Notes under the pieces: generated by a model | Database searches by the model: none | The model's input: the letters and a program-made list of their open reading frames with translations, nothing else | Told to the model about the DNA's origin: nothing | Shown: positions 29,424 to 39,711 of the stretch, piece after piece | Position numbering within the stretch: position 1 is the stretch's first letter | How the letters are laid out: every line of letters begins with the position of its first letter | Assembly (NCBI RefSeq): GCF_003253005.1 | Contig: NZ_QEPZ01000001.1 | Span: 310,001 to 374,000 of the forward strand | DNA: 64,000 nt | Direction: 5' to 3' | Source: Haemophilus parainfluenzae | GTDB lineage: Bacteria; Pseudomonadota; Gammaproteobacteria; Enterobacterales; Pasteurellaceae | Made by a program: the position numbers and the translations under genes

Positions 29424-31910
29424 ATGGAACTTAATCGTAGAGATTTTATGAAAGCCAATGCTGCTCTTGCAGCGGCAGCGGCTGCCGGTATGACTATCCC
29501 TGTTAAACAGGTTAATGCGACCGAAGATATGGGCATCAAATGGGATAAAGCCCCATGCCGTTTTTGTGGTACAGGATGTAGCGTATTGGTAGGAACCAAA
29601 GATGGTCGAGTTGTCGCAACTCAAGGTGACCCAGATGCAGAAGTAAACCGTGGTTTAAACTGTATCAAAGGTTACTTCCTTTCTAAAATCATGTACGGTG
29701 CTGACCGTGTACAAACTCCGTTATTACGTATGAAAGATGGCAAATTCCATAAAGAAGGTGACTTTACACCGGTTTCTTGGGATCAAGCTTTCACTATCAT
29801 GGCGGAAAAAATCAAAGACATCTTGAAGAAAAAAGAACCAAATGCTGTAGGGATGTTCTCTTCCGGTCAAACGACTATTTATGAAGGCTATGCAAAAGTA
29901 AAACTTTGGAAAGCTGGTCTTCGTTCAAATACTATCGACCCGAATGCTCGTCACTGTATGGCATCAGCAGCGGTTGCGTTTATGCGTACCTTTGGTATGG
30001 ACGAACCTATGGGCTGCTATAACGATATCGAAAAAACCGATGCGTTTGTGCTTTGGGGTTCAAACATGGCGGAAATGCACCCAATTTTATGGTCTCGTAT
30101 TTCTGACCGTCGCCTTTCTTCTGATAATGTGAAAGTTGTGGTTATGTCAACATTCGAACACCGTTCGTTTGAATTAGCTGATGTGCCTATCGTATTTAAT
30201 CCACATTCAGATCTTGCAATTCTTAACTACATTGCAAACTACATTATCCAAAATGATAAAGTGAACTGGGACTTCGTTAACAAACACACCAAATTCAAAC
30301 GTGGTGAAACCGATATCGGTTACGGTTTACGTCCAGAACACCCACTTGAAGTTGCAGCGAAAAATCGTAAAACTGCAGGTAAAATGTATGACTCTGACTT
30401 CGAAGAATTCAAGAAAATCGTTGCTCCTTATACATTAGATGAAGCACACCGTATTTCTGGTGTGCCGAAAGATCAGCTTGAAACCCTTGCGAAAATGTAC
30501 GCTGATCCAGAACAGAACTTAGTATCTTACTGGACAATGGGCTTTAACCAACACACTCGCGGTGTGTGGGTAAACCAAATGATGTATAACGTTCACTTAC
30601 TCACAGGTAAAATCTCAAAACCAGGTTGTGGACCGTTCTCTCTAACAGGTCAGCCATCAGCTTGTGGTACGGCTCGTGAAGTAGGGACTTTCGTTCACCG
30701 TTTACCAGCGGATATGGTGGTAACCAATCCAAAACACGTGGCCACTGCAGAAAAAATCTGGAAATTACCTACAGGGGTTATTCCAACTGTACCTGGTTAC
30801 CCAGCTGTACAGCAAAGCCGTGCATTAAAAGATGGCAAAATGAATTTCCTATGGCAGATGTGTACCAACAATATGCAAGGTGGTCCAAATATTAATGAAG
30901 AAATTTTCCCAGGCTGGCGTAACCCTGAGAACTTTATTGTGGTTTCTGACCCATACCCTTCGGCTTCAGCGGTTTCTGCTGACTTAATTCTTCCGACTTG
31001 TATGTGGGTAGAAAAAGAAGGGGGATATGGTAATGCAGAACGCCGTACACAATTATGGCGTCAGCAAGTAAAAGGTCCTGGTGATGCTCGCTCTGACTTA
31101 TGGCAGATTGTTGAGTTTTCTAAATATTTCAAAACAGATGAAGTATGGCCTGAAGAAGTTTTAGCTAAAAACCCAGAATATCGTGGTAAAACGCTTTATG
31201 AAGTGCTTTACCTTAACAATCAGGTTAATCAATATCAAATTCCAACAGACATTCCTGGCTATTTGAATGATGAAGCAGAACACTTTGGCTTCTATCTCCA
31301 AAAAGGTTTGTTTGAAGAATATGCTTCATTCGGGCGCGGACATGGACACGACTTAGCACCATTTGATACTTATCATAAAGTGCGTGGTTTACGTTGGCCA
31401 GTAGTAGATGGTAAAGAAACGCTCTGGCGTTATCGTGAAGGATTCGACCCGTATGTTAAAGCAGGTGAAGATGTTGCGTTCTACGGCTATCCTGATAAAA
31501 AAGCAATTATCTTAGGTGTACCTTATGAAGCACCTGCAGAATCACCGGATGAAGAATATCCATTATGGTTATGTACTGGTCGTGTACTTGAGCACTGGCA
31601 TACCGGTACCATGACTCGTCGTGTACCAGAGTTACACCGTGCGTTCCCAAATAACTTAGTGTGGATGCACCCAGCGGATGCTAAAAAATATGGTTTACGT
31701 CATGGGGATAAAGTGAAATTAACAACTCGTCGTGGTGAAATGATTTCATATTTAGACACCCGCGGTCGAAACAAATGTCCTCCTGGTTTAATTTTTACAA
31801 CATTCTTCGATGCAGGACAATTGACGAATAAATTAACCTTAGATGCAACCGACCCAATTTCTGGTGAAACCGACTACAAAAAATGTGCGGTAAGAGTGGA
31901 GAAAGCCTAA
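29424..31910 (+). CDS. napA: Periplasmic nitrate reductase catalytic subunit NapA
   Basis: NapA reduces nitrate to nitrite in the periplasm with a bis-MGD molybdenum centre and one [4Fe-4S] cluster. The 828 residues equal E. coli NapA. The Tat signal is NRRDFMK at residues 4-10 followed by an alanine-rich core. The cluster cysteines are C45, C48, C52 and C80, and the molybdenum ligand is Cys178 in ARHCMAS. I chose the ATG at 29424 over an upstream GTG because GGGG lies before it and it places the twin arginines near the N-terminus. Electrons arrive from NapC through NapB. Confidence 0.97.
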   Translation: MELNRRDFMKANAALAAAAAAGMTIPVKQVNATEDMGIKWDKAPCRFCGTGCSVLVGTKDGRVVATQGDPDAEVNRGLNCIKGYFLSKIMYGADRVQTPLLRMKDGKFHKEGDFTPVSWDQAFTIMAEKIKDILKKKEPNAVGMFSSGQTTIYEGYAKVKLWKAGLRSNTIDPNARHCMASAAVAFMRTFGMDEPMGCYNDIEKTDAFVLWGSNMAEMHPILWSRISDRRLSSDNVKVVVMSTFEHRSFELADVPIVFNPHSDLAILNYIANYIIQNDKVNWDFVNKHTKFKRGETDIGYGLRPEHPLEVAAKNRKTAGKMYDSDFEEFKKIVAPYTLDEAHRISGVPKDQLETLAKMYADPEQNLVSYWTMGFNQHTRGVWVNQMMYNVHLLTGKISKPGCGPFSLTGQPSACGTAREVGTFVHRLPADMVVTNPKHVATAEKIWKLPTGVIPTVPGYPAVQQSRALKDGKMNFLWQMCTNNMQGGPNINEEIFPGWRNPENFIVVSDPYPSASAVSADLILPTCMWVEKEGGYGNAERRTQLWRQQVKGPGDARSDLWQIVEFSKYFKTDEVWPEEVLAKNPEYRGKTLYEVLYLNNQVNQYQIPTDIPGYLNDEAEHFGFYLQKGLFEEYASFGRGHGHDLAPFDTYHKVRGLRWPVVDGKETLWRYREGFDPYVKAGEDVAFYGYPDKKAIILGVPYEAPAESPDEEYPLWLCTGRVLEHWHTGTMTRRVPELHRAFPNNLVWMHPADAKKYGLRHGDKVKLTTRRGEMISYLDTRGRNKCPPGLIFTTFFDAGQLTNKLTLDATDPISGETDYKKCAVRVEKA

Positions 31911-31923
31911 GCCAGAATAAGGT

Positions 31924-31967
31924 TAAGCGGGCAAAATAGCGAAATTTTTGCAAAATTTGACCGCTTA
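31924..31967. repeat. Inverted pair of AAGCGG cores, Actinobacillus-type uptake-sequence-like
   Basis: In the napA-napG gap TAAGCGG (31924-31930) is inverted at 31961-31967. The right copy, read on the minus strand, is TAAGCGGTC followed by AAATTTTGCAAAAATTT, which resembles the other Pasteurellaceae uptake sequence (ACAAGCGGT with A/T tracts) and not the AAGTGCGGT type found everywhere else here. Confidence 0.6.
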
Positions 31968-31981
31968 CAAAGGAAAACAAG

Positions 31982-32887
31982 ATGAAACTGGATCCAAACC
32001 GCCGTCAATTTTTGAAAAATGTGACACGAATTGCGGCAGGGGTATGTGGAGCAGGCGTTATTCTTGGATTGCAACAACAGCAAGCTAAGGCGAAAGAAGG
32101 CGTGGCTCTGCGTCCACCTGGTGCATTACCAGAAAACGAATTCTTAGCTGCTTGTACCCGTTGTGGGCAGTGTGTGCAGGCGTGTCCTTACGATATGTTG
32201 CACTTAGCTTCGCTGATTGCTCCGATGGAAGCAGGAACGCCGTATTTCGTGGCACGTGATAAGCCTTGCGAAATGTGTCCCGATATTCCTTGTATGAACG
32301 CTTGTCCGAGTGGTGCATTAAGCGAAGAGCTTAAAAATATCAACGATGCCCGTATGGGCTTGGCGGTGTTACTTGACCACGAAACCTGCCTTAACTGGCA
32401 AGGTTTGCGTTGCGATGTGTGCTACCGAGTTTGTCCACTGATTGACAAAGCGATTACGCTTGAGAATGTCCATAACGATCGCACAGGCATTCATGCCAAA
32501 CTGATTCCAACCGTGCATTCTGATGCTTGCACAGGCTGCGGTAAATGTGAACAAGCGTGTGTGTTGGAAGAGGCGGCGATTAAAGTGTTGCCGATGGATC
32601 TCGCTAAAGGCTTACTCGGTCGTCATTACCGCTTAGGCTGGAAAGAGAAACAAAATGCAGGTAAATCGTTGATTGAGGCACAACATCCTGATGGACTGCG
32701 TCCGCAATTTGAGGCAAGAATGCCAGAGGGGATGAGCGAAGCAAGCTATAAACCAATGCAAGTGAAGCCAAATCAGAAAGTGGCAACGCCAAACCGAGCT
32801 TCTATGGATTATGTGCCAAGTTCAACTACGGTGCCTGAAGCTGAGCACTTCCCGAATTTGGACTTAAATATTAAGGGGGTGAAATAA
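31982..32887 (+). CDS. napG: Ferredoxin-type protein NapG
   Basis: NapG is a periplasmic iron-sulfur protein that with NapH passes electrons from quinol toward NapB and NapA. The 301 residues begin with a Tat signal (NRRQFLK at 6-12, then a hydrophobic core) and hold four [4Fe-4S] motifs, starting [14 protein letters not shown], then [25 protein letters not shown] and [11 protein letters not shown]. Composition differs from its neighbours: six CTG leucine codons and many GCG and CCG codons, where napA and napH prefer TTA and CTT. With the odd upstream repeat this suggests replacement by recombination. Its TAA overlaps the napH ATG by one base. Confidence 0.93.
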   Translation: MKLDPNRRQFLKNVTRIAAGVCGAGVILGLQQQQAKAKEGVALRPPGALPENEFLAACTRCGQCVQACPYDMLHLASLIAPMEAGTPYFVARDKPCEMCPDIPCMNACPSGALSEELKNINDARMGLAVLLDHETCLNWQGLRCDVCYRVCPLIDKAITLENVHNDRTGIHAKLIPTVHSDACTGCGKCEQACVLEEAAIKVLPMDLAKGLLGRHYRLGWKEKQNAGKSLIEAQHPDGLRPQFEARMPEGMSEASYKPMQVKPNQKVATPNRASMDYVPSSTTVPEAEHFPNLDLNIKGVK

Positions 32888-33783
32888 TGGCAATTGCACC
32901 AAAATATACCCCAAACAAACCGAAAGATGCAGGCTTAGAAGCCCGTCAAAAACTCGGTTGGTGGCATGCTTATCGCTTTTTAATTCTGCGTCGAATTAGT
33001 CAATTAAGTATTATTTTAATGTTCTTAAGTGGCCCGATTTGGCAAATTTGGATTCTAAAAGGCAATTACAGCTCAAGTATGCTTTTGGATACTGTGCCAT
33101 TGACAGATCCATTGATGACCGCTGAAAGTTTATCGACAGGTTACCAACCAGAAATCACAACGATTATTGGGGCCTTGGTTATCGTCGTATTCTACGCCAT
33201 CGTTGCGAGCAAAGCCTTTTGTAGTTGGGTCTGTCCAATGAACATCGTGACTGATGCCGCAGCTTGGTTACGTAGAAAATTAGGTATTCGACAATCATTA
33301 AAAATTTCACACCAACTTCGATATGTGATTTTAGCCGTGATTCTGGTCGGTAGCGCAATAACAGGCACACTCTTATGGGAATGGATAAACCCTGTTGCTG
33401 CACTTGGACGCATCTTTGTCTTTGGAACAGGTGCAACCCTTTGGTTGGTAGCAGTTATCTTCCTATTTGACCTACTCGTTGCTGAACATGGCTGGTGTGG
33501 TCACCTTTGCCCAATTGGCGCAATCTATGGTGTTATTGGTGCTAAAAGCCTAATTAAAATTAATGTAATCGATCGCGATCGCTGTGACCGTTGCATGGAT
33601 TGTTATAATGTTTGCCCTGAACCGCAAGTTTTAAGACTTCCTTTACACGGTGGACCTGAAGATAGCCAAATTATACTGGCAAAAGATTGTATTACTTGTG
33701 GACGCTGTATTGACGTCTGCGCAGAAAATGTATTTGCATTTGGCTCTCGCTTTGAGAAACAAATAAAAATTAAAAATATTTAA
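32887..33783 (+). CDS. napH: Quinol dehydrogenase membrane subunit NapH
   Basis: NapH is the inner-membrane partner of NapG and is thought to oxidise quinol. The 298 residues form four membrane helices (about 35-55, 90-110, 140-165, 180-200), with CSWVCPMN and CGHLCPIG motifs next to helices on the cytoplasmic side. Two [4Fe-4S] motifs close the protein, CDRCMDCYNVCPEP and CITCGRCIDVC. The start codon overlaps the napG stop. Its codon use is again like the host. Confidence 0.94.
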   Translation: MAIAPKYTPNKPKDAGLEARQKLGWWHAYRFLILRRISQLSIILMFLSGPIWQIWILKGNYSSSMLLDTVPLTDPLMTAESLSTGYQPEITTIIGALVIVVFYAIVASKAFCSWVCPMNIVTDAAAWLRRKLGIRQSLKISHQLRYVILAVILVGSAITGTLLWEWINPVAALGRIFVFGTGATLWLVAVIFLFDLLVAEHGWCGHLCPIGAIYGVIGAKSLIKINVIDRDRCDRCMDCYNVCPEPQVLRLPLHGGPEDSQIILAKDCITCGRCIDVCAENVFAFGSRFEKQIKIKNI

Positions 33784-33804
33784 TTATTTAATGGAGTGGA
33801 TTTC

Positions 33805-34233
33805 ATGAAAAAATCATTTATTTTCATGCTTGCTTTATGTAGTGGATTGGCATTCGCCGATGCACCTCAAGTTGCAAACAGCATTGATAAAACAGCAGAA
33901 AGTGTTGCACCAGCATTTACGAATCCTTATAAAGATGTTGGTAATATTCCTGTAACCTACCCTCACCAACCACCACTTGTTCCACACAGCATTCGTGGTT
34001 TACAAGTGACTAAGAATGCTAACCAATGTTTAGGCTGCCACTCTCCGGATGTTGCTCCAACAACGGGTGCACCTCGCGTACCTGAAAGCCACTTTTTAAC
34101 ACGTGATGGACAAAAAACGGAAGGTACTTCGCCACGCCGTTATTTCTGTTTACAATGCCACGTTCAACAAACTGACGTGAACCCAATTATTCAAAATAAA
34201 TTTGAAACCATTCGTCAAATGCAAGGTAAATAA
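33805..34233 (+). CDS. napB: Periplasmic nitrate reductase cytochrome subunit NapB
   Basis: NapB is the diheme cytochrome c that hands electrons to NapA. The 142-residue precursor has a Sec signal ending GLAFA near residue 19 and two haem motifs, CLGCH and CLQCH. The pairing histidines are in HPQPP-like and SHFLTRDG segments. I chose the ATG at 33805, with GGAG nine bases upstream, over a GTG nine bases earlier. Confidence 0.95.
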   Translation: MKKSFIFMLALCSGLAFADAPQVANSIDKTAESVAPAFTNPYKDVGNIPVTYPHQPPLVPHSIRGLQVTKNANQCLGCHSPDVAPTTGAPRVPESHFLTRDGQKTEGTSPRRYFCLQCHVQQTDVNPIIQNKFETIRQMQGK

Positions 34234-34244
34234 GGAGCAAAACA

Positions 34245-34883
34245 ATGATTAAATCAAACATTCAGAAAGTTTGCCGTTGGTTACGCTCTCCGAGCAAAAT
34301 GGCAATTGGTGGGGTTATTTTATTAACTATCATTGGTACTATCGTTGGAACTAACCTGTTTAATGCAGGAATGGCAACAACCAATACAGAGCAATTCTGC
34401 TCAGACTGTCATACTAATGACGTTGTACCTGAGTACCAAGCATCAATCCACTTTAGTAACCGTTCAGGTGTGAAAGCAATTTGTTCAGACTGTCACGTTC
34501 CGCATGAATTTGTACCTAAAATGATCCGAAAAATGCAGGCATCGAGTGAAGTTTATGCTCACTTTACAGGTAAAGTCGATACTAAAGAAAAATTCGAAAA
34601 ACATCGTTTAGAAATGGCAGAACGCGAATGGGCACGTATGAAAGCGAATAACTCACAAGAGTGCCGTAACTGCCATAACTTCAATGATATGGACTTTACT
34701 CAACAAAAAACTGTCGCACAACAAATGCACGCACTTGCACAGGAACAAAACAAAACCTGTATCGATTGCCACAAAGGTATTGCGCATAACCTTCCACATA
34801 TGGAAAAAGTACAACAAAGCTTTATTCCTGCGGATATGTTAAAAGCAAATGAAAAACCAGCAGATAACAAAGATACGAAATAA
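34245..34883 (+). CDS. napC: Tetraheme cytochrome NapC
   Basis: NapC is the membrane-anchored tetraheme cytochrome of the NapC/NirT family, which oxidises quinol and reduces NapB. The 212 residues have one membrane helix at about 20-40 and four CxxCH motifs at C52, C80, C140 and C172. With NapGH also present there are two quinol routes into the reductase. It is the last gene of the operon; a strong terminator follows. The C-terminal tail is rich in K and D. Confidence 0.95.
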   Translation: MIKSNIQKVCRWLRSPSKMAIGGVILLTIIGTIVGTNLFNAGMATTNTEQFCSDCHTNDVVPEYQASIHFSNRSGVKAICSDCHVPHEFVPKMIRKMQASSEVYAHFTGKVDTKEKFEKHRLEMAEREWARMKANNSQECRNCHNFNDMDFTQQKTVAQQMHALAQEQNKTCIDCHKGIAHNLPHMEKVQQSFIPADMLKANEKPADNKDTK

Positions 34884-34903
34884 TCTAATAAATTGATGAT
34901 AAT

Positions 34904-34932
34904 AAATCGGCACTCATTTTGAGTGCCGATTT
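34904..34932. terminator. Strong terminator after napC, shared with gss
   Basis: A 12-bp perfect stem (34904-34915 with 34921-34932), five-base loop and T-rich tail lie between the convergent napC and gss genes. Confidence 0.85.
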
Positions 34933-34937
34933 TGTTT

Positions 34938-36827
34938 TTATTTCTTAAGGAAATCTTTATCAGATAATACCCTTAACGGTTGCATATCACTGTTTCCCAT
35001 AATGACCAAACTCGGGTCTGAGCGTAAACAGCTACCACCATAATGCCCACCTACAGTAAAAGTACAGACCTGAACATATTGATCTTCCACTTTTGGTAAA
35101 CACCAAAGCTGTTGATAAATACTCTCCTGCTTATCAAAACGACCGTCTGTGCTATCGAGTACAGATTTACACTCACCTATCAATTTCACATTATCACCTC
35201 GACGACCTGCAATTGGTTTTTGTGCATAACCATTCTTAATCAGTTCAGGGGGCAATTCAAATCCTGCTTCGAGTAGATAACGATGATTTGGGAATAATGA
35301 CCACAACACTGGTAAGATCGCTTTATTACTTGGAATAGCCGTCCATAGAGGTTCGTAAACCAAAACTTCCGGACGAAGTAACACATCAATCAACCGCACT
35401 TTATCTTCCGGATAGCCTGTACGAATCGGTGGAGCGACTTCCATACCTGTCGCATCTTCACGAAGTTGCGCTAACATGGTTTCCCAAGCCCATGTTTTCC
35501 ATACCGTTTTTATCTGGTTGTCTTCATCATCAATTAAACGACCACGACTATCCCAATGTAATCCCTCTGTGCCATGAATAATTTTGGCTTGAAATCCCGC
35601 TTGAACCAGTGCGTTACGCATAAACAATGAGTGGTAATCTTCTTCATCATCATGATCTTGCATAATATGAACAAGCGACGTAGCTTCACTGTGTTTCCAG
35701 CAATCTGCTAGCGCATTACGTAAACCATCAGCAGGATTTTCACCTATATTCAATCCACCTTGGATTGCCCATCGATTCATAAACTCACCGGCTTCCGCAT
35801 GACAAGAGGCTGAATCTGCGTTGTATTCATACACTTTCAATCCTCGATTATCCATGCAGAAATCTAAACGCCCCGTAATGGTTTGATAACGACGATTTTG
35901 CCAAGACAAACGTAAGCGAGGCCATAATAATTTTGGAATATTGAAATATTCTAATAGCTTATCGTCTTTTAAAACTTTATCTGTGGCATGCAAATACATT
36001 AAATGTAATTCATTGGTTGCACGAATCAACTCATGTTGTGCTGTTTCAGATATCGTAAAATAGCGATATTGATCCGAATGGCTGACTTTATGCCCTCCCA
36101 TAGCCTTCACATAGGCAGCTTCAAATTCATTTTGCTCATTCAGCCATTTATGCTCAAACTGACCGTTGTTTTCAATATGTTCTGCATGAATTTCAAGTTT
36201 CTCTTTTTCTGGCGTTGGCTGTGGCAGACTGTATTCGGTGTCTTCCGTTTGGATCATCCAACCTAAAATTTCGGTATCATCAAAGGTATCATGCAAAAAA
36301 TAGCCTGTTTCAGAAACTGTCATCGGTAATTCACGCGTCCATTGCTGCCCGCTAGGTAAGCGAGAGTGAATCACGTTTTGCTCAGCAATGCGGATTTTAT
36401 CCTCTAAGACTTCGGTAATGATCGCCACATGCCCCGTATGTTTAAATTCGCCTCCCTCTTGCCAAATTAAAAGGGCTCCAGCTTCAGGCTTACGTTTGCA
36501 GCCATTTGCAAAGGCTTGTAAGGGTAATAAGGCATCATTGACCACTTGACGTAAAAATCGTAGAGAAAAGATCTCATAAGCCATTCCCACATCAGTAAAC
36601 ACCATGCCATGATTGAGGTATAAATAACGGCGCGCAAATTCCACACACTGCCATTTATAGCCCATGTACTCTCTTCCTAAATAACTGCGAAAGGCAGCAT
36701 CATCCGGATACTCTTTCTCATCGGCTGTATGATAATCGGATGAATAAATCGCAATGCCACCCGGCGCATAGCCTAATAAGCTCCCGAAAGGATCGTGTGT
36801 ACTGATGTTTGCTGAACGTTCAGGCAT
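34938..36827 (-). CDS. gss: Bifunctional glutathionylspermidine synthetase/amidase
   Basis: Gss joins glutathione to spermidine with ATP and can also split the product, a thiol-polyamine system best known in E. coli and trypanosomatids. The 629 residues hold an N-terminal CHAP amidase (about 1-200), with nucleophile Cys61 in YKWQCVEFARR and a histidine in FKHTGHVAII, then an ATP-grasp synthetase (about 215-620). The synthetase end shows LKVYEYNADSASC, GRRGDNVKLIGE and VGGHYGGSCLRSDPS. Both halves look intact, and the length is close to that of E. coli Gss (619). It stands alone between nap and yfiF. Confidence 0.92.
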   Translation of the reverse strand: MPERSANISTHDPFGSLLGYAPGGIAIYSSDYHTADEKEYPDDAAFRSYLGREYMGYKWQCVEFARRYLYLNHGMVFTDVGMAYEIFSLRFLRQVVNDALLPLQAFANGCKRKPEAGALLIWQEGGEFKHTGHVAIITEVLEDKIRIAEQNVIHSRLPSGQQWTRELPMTVSETGYFLHDTFDDTEILGWMIQTEDTEYSLPQPTPEKEKLEIHAEHIENNGQFEHKWLNEQNEFEAAYVKAMGGHKVSHSDQYRYFTISETAQHELIRATNELHLMYLHATDKVLKDDKLLEYFNIPKLLWPRLRLSWQNRRYQTITGRLDFCMDNRGLKVYEYNADSASCHAEAGEFMNRWAIQGGLNIGENPADGLRNALADCWKHSEATSLVHIMQDHDDEEDYHSLFMRNALVQAGFQAKIIHGTEGLHWDSRGRLIDDEDNQIKTVWKTWAWETMLAQLREDATGMEVAPPIRTGYPEDKVRLIDVLLRPEVLVYEPLWTAIPSNKAILPVLWSLFPNHRYLLEAGFELPPELIKNGYAQKPIAGRRGDNVKLIGECKSVLDSTDGRFDKQESIYQQLWCLPKVEDQYVQVCTFTVGGHYGGSCLRSDPSLVIMGNSDMQPLRVLSDKDFLKK

Positions 36828-36943
36828 AAAAACTCCCCGTTAAATAACAACTAGAAACAGTATAGATCTTTTGTCTGATTCCCCCAAAGGCTTTTAAAAG
36901 AAATATCAAAATTTGAATCCCATACAATTTTGAAAAAGAAAAA

Positions 36944-36963
36944 GGGCTGACGGATGTCAGCCC
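36944..36963 (-). terminator. Terminator after yfiF
   Basis: An 8-bp GC-rich stem (36944-36951 with 36956-36963) with loop GGAT is followed on the minus strand by TTTCTTTTTC. It closes the yfiF transcript; the rest of the 168-base gap to gss holds nothing clear. Confidence 0.75.
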
Positions 36964-36995
36964 CAAAACAAACCTAAAAATAACCGCACTTAAGG

Positions 36996-38069
36996 TTATT
37001 TCACATACCAATGTGCTAATAAAATCCCTGTATTTACTGCAATATTTAATCCTGCTTTTAATGGATTGCTTAAAGAAAGACGCACATTTACATCTTGTTT
37101 CTCACGAATATCGTCCGTACTACCTTCACTCAATACCAACGCGACTTTCTCTGCAAATTTGAGTTGTTCCAACGCAACGCCTTGCTTATTGGTTGATACA
37201 TGAATAATCTGATAGCCAGCCTTACGTAAAGCCTCTAAAGCGATTTCAGTACTTTCTGTTTCTAAAATACGAATATGCTCCATCCCGCCTTCAGCTACAC
37301 GCATCGCAGCCGGTGCATAAAGCTGTTCAACTTGATTTGTTACCACATTTTTAATGCCATAGAAGGCACAAGTACGCACAACGCCACCTAGGTTTTGCGC
37401 ATTATTGACTTGATCAAGCACGACTAAACAGTCTTCTTGATGCGGTACATCTAAATAACCTAGCAAAGAAAGAGTACGTTGTTTTTTCACTAACATACAA
37501 ATTCCGCCATGATGCTCCGTGCCGCTTACTAAGCTTAGCTCATCACTATCCACCACGTGATACACTTTTTTATTTGCGGCTAAATAACTGAAAATCTCGC
37601 CAATTCGATGCGCCATTTGCACCGTTGCCCATACGCGAACGATGCTCTCTGGACGTTCTGCAAACAATTCTAAGCATGCATTTTCACCATACACTTTCAT
37701 TTCTTCAGCGCGATTCTTTTTAATTTTCTCTGGTGCTCGTGGTGATAATGCGCCCGTTTTCTTTTCTTTCGCTTTATAACTCACGCCAGTGCTTTTTACT
37801 GTTACTTTTACCGAGCCACTTTCACCATTGGCTTTATTTAATGAAAGTTCAGCAATTTTCGGCTCTCTCACTTCTTGCTGTTGGAAACCTCGAGAAGGTT
37901 TACGATCATTCCATTTTTTATCAAAGTGCGGGCGATTTCCCTCACGTTTTTCATTATTACGACGATTATCAAAGCGACGTTCTTTGTCATTAAATGCGCG
38001 TTTTGGGGTACGCTCTTGAAAAGATTTGGTAGAATTTGCTTGTAATGACGGTTTGCGTGAATTGCTCAT
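36996..38069 (-). CDS. yfiF: TrmH/SpoU family RNA methyltransferase (YfiF type)
   Basis: This 357-residue protein is a SPOUT-class RNA 2'-O-methyltransferase of unproven target. The first 120 residues are basic, low-complexity and probably disordered (rich in N, R, K). An L30e-like substrate-binding domain follows (about 120-195). The knotted SPOUT domain fills the rest, with motif 1 DQVNNAQNLGGVVRTCAF and motifs LVLSEG and RLSLSNPLKAGLNIAVN. In E. coli the YfiF enzyme has no settled substrate. pssA is divergent from it, an arrangement I recall from H. influenzae. Confidence 0.87.
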   Translation of the reverse strand: MSNSRKPSLQANSTKSFQERTPKRAFNDKERRFDNRRNNEKREGNRPHFDKKWNDRKPSRGFQQQEVREPKIAELSLNKANGESGSVKVTVKSTGVSYKAKEKKTGALSPRAPEKIKKNRAEEMKVYGENACLELFAERPESIVRVWATVQMAHRIGEIFSYLAANKKVYHVVDSDELSLVSGTEHHGGICMLVKKQRTLSLLGYLDVPHQEDCLVVLDQVNNAQNLGGVVRTCAFYGIKNVVTNQVEQLYAPAAMRVAEGGMEHIRILETESTEIALEALRKAGYQIIHVSTNKQGVALEQLKFAEKVALVLSEGSTDDIREKQDVNVRLSLSNPLKAGLNIAVNTGILLAHWYVK

Positions 38070-38218
38070 AATTTTCTTCTCGAAGGAATAATTGGATAAT
38101 AATTCGCCAAAAAATGCGGAAATTTGTGAGCATTATAACGAAAAAAAACCTTTTTTCTATCAATCCTCAAAGGAAATATTGTAAACTAGGGCATTAATTT
38201 TTAGTGTAGAGATAGATT

Positions 38219-39586
38219 ATGTTAATCAATAAAGCTAAACGAGCAGAACAAAATTTAAAAAATTTACCTTTTCTTCCTTTACAGGCAGAACAGGTTGAGT
38301 TTCTGTTTAGTCCACTTGAATTCAAAGCACAAATTATAGAATTAATTCGCCAAGCTAAAAAACGTATTTACGTGACTGCACTTTACTGGCAAAAAGATGA
38401 AGCGGGACAAGAAATTCTCAATGAGATTTATCGCGTAAAACAAGATCATCCTGAATTGGATGTGAAAATATTAGTGGATTGGCATCGCGGACAACGCAAT
38501 TTACTCGGTGCAGAAAAATCTGCCACTAACGCTGATTGGTATTGTGAACAACGCCAAACCTATCAACTTCCCGATGAACCGAATATGTTCTTCGGTGTGC
38601 CAATTAATACCCGCGAAGTCTTCGGTGTATTACATATTAAAGGCTTTGTGTTTGACGATACCGTCCTTTATAGCGGTGCAAGTATCAATAACGTGTATTT
38701 ACAACAACAAGATAAATACCGTTACGACCGCTACCAAAAAATCCATAATGCTGCACTGGCAGACTCGATGGTTAATTTCATCAATGATTATTTATTGGAT
38801 TTCACTGCGGTACATCCATTAGATGTAGCTAATCGCCCTCGCACCAAAGAAATTCGTAGTGCAATAAAAGCTTATCGTAAAAACTTATCTGCCCATGCTG
38901 AATATCAGTTGGAAAGTGCGGTTAGTTTTTCAGATGTTTTAACCATTTCACCACTTTTTGGTTTAGGTGCATCAGGCAACGAATTAAACCAAGTTATCGA
39001 AGATTTATTCTTACAAGTGCAGGAAAAATTGGTGATTTGCACGCCTTATTTCAACTTCCCTCGCACGCTAAGAAGTAAAATTGCCCATTTGTTAGAACAA
39101 GGTAAACGTGTCGAAATTATCGTGGGTGATAAAGTCGCGAACGATTTCTATATTCCACCAGAGCAGCCGTTTAAAATGGCAGGTGCATTACCTTATTTAT
39201 ATGAAAGCAATCTTCGTCGTTTCTGCGAGAAATTTGATGCTTACATTAAAAATGGCCATTTAACAGTGCGTTTATGGAAAGATGGCGATAACACTTATCA
39301 CCTCAAAGGTGTTTGGGTGGACAATCAGTATATTCTTTTAACAGGGAACAATCTGAATCCTCGTGCATGGCGTTTAGATGCGGAAAATGGATTATTAATC
39401 CACGATCCAAAACAAGAACTTCTGTCACAAGCGGAAAAAGAATTATCACATATCCGCCAACATACCAAAGTATTGCAAGATTATTCTGAATTAGAAGAAT
39501 TGACGCAATATCCTGAACCGGTGCAAAAACTGTTGAAGAAATTTGCTCGGATTCAGGCAGACAAATTGGTCAAAATGATTTTATAA
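38219..39586 (+). CDS. pssA: CDP-diacylglycerol-serine O-phosphatidyltransferase PssA
   Basis: PssA makes phosphatidylserine from CDP-diacylglycerol and serine, the first committed step to phosphatidylethanolamine. The 455-residue enzyme is of the phospholipase D superfamily type found in gamma-proteobacteria, peripheral to the membrane. Two HKD-like motifs are seen: HIKGFVFDDTVLYSGASINN near residue 138, here cited in part as HIKGFVFDD, and YHLKGVWVDNQY followed by LTGNNLNPRAW near 360. Psd, the next enzyme, is encoded 125 bases downstream behind its own promoter. Confidence 0.95.
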   Translation: MLINKAKRAEQNLKNLPFLPLQAEQVEFLFSPLEFKAQIIELIRQAKKRIYVTALYWQKDEAGQEILNEIYRVKQDHPELDVKILVDWHRGQRNLLGAEKSATNADWYCEQRQTYQLPDEPNMFFGVPINTREVFGVLHIKGFVFDDTVLYSGASINNVYLQQQDKYRYDRYQKIHNAALADSMVNFINDYLLDFTAVHPLDVANRPRTKEIRSAIKAYRKNLSAHAEYQLESAVSFSDVLTISPLFGLGASGNELNQVIEDLFLQVQEKLVICTPYFNFPRTLRSKIAHLLEQGKRVEIIVGDKVANDFYIPPEQPFKMAGALPYLYESNLRRFCEKFDAYIKNGHLTVRLWKDGDNTYHLKGVWVDNQYILLTGNNLNPRAWRLDAENGLLIHDPKQELLSQAEKELSHIRQHTKVLQDYSELEELTQYPEPVQKLLKKFARIQADKLVKMIL

Positions 39587-39593
39587 ATACAAA

Positions 39594-39619
39594 AAGAAGC
39601 CGGCAAATGTCGGCTTCTT
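39594..39619 (+). terminator. Terminator after pssA
   Basis: A 9-bp perfect stem (39594-39602 with 39611-39619) with an eight-base loop lies eight bases beyond the stop codon. The tail is short in T. Confidence 0.65.
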
Positions 39620-39651
39620 GCTTTCATCTTGCGCAAAAACATCGACTAACA

Positions 39652-39679
39652 TTGCACAAGTGAAATAAGTTGTTATAAT
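39652..39679 (+). promoter_or_regulatory. psd promoter
   Basis: TTGCAC at 39652-39657, a 16-base spacer, and an extended -10 TGT-TATAAT ending at 39679. This is among the best sigma-70 promoters in the window; the leader is about 25 bases. Confidence 0.75.
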
Positions 39680-39711
39680 CGCCCGACTTTTTAATCTTAT
39701 TGGAGAAATCA

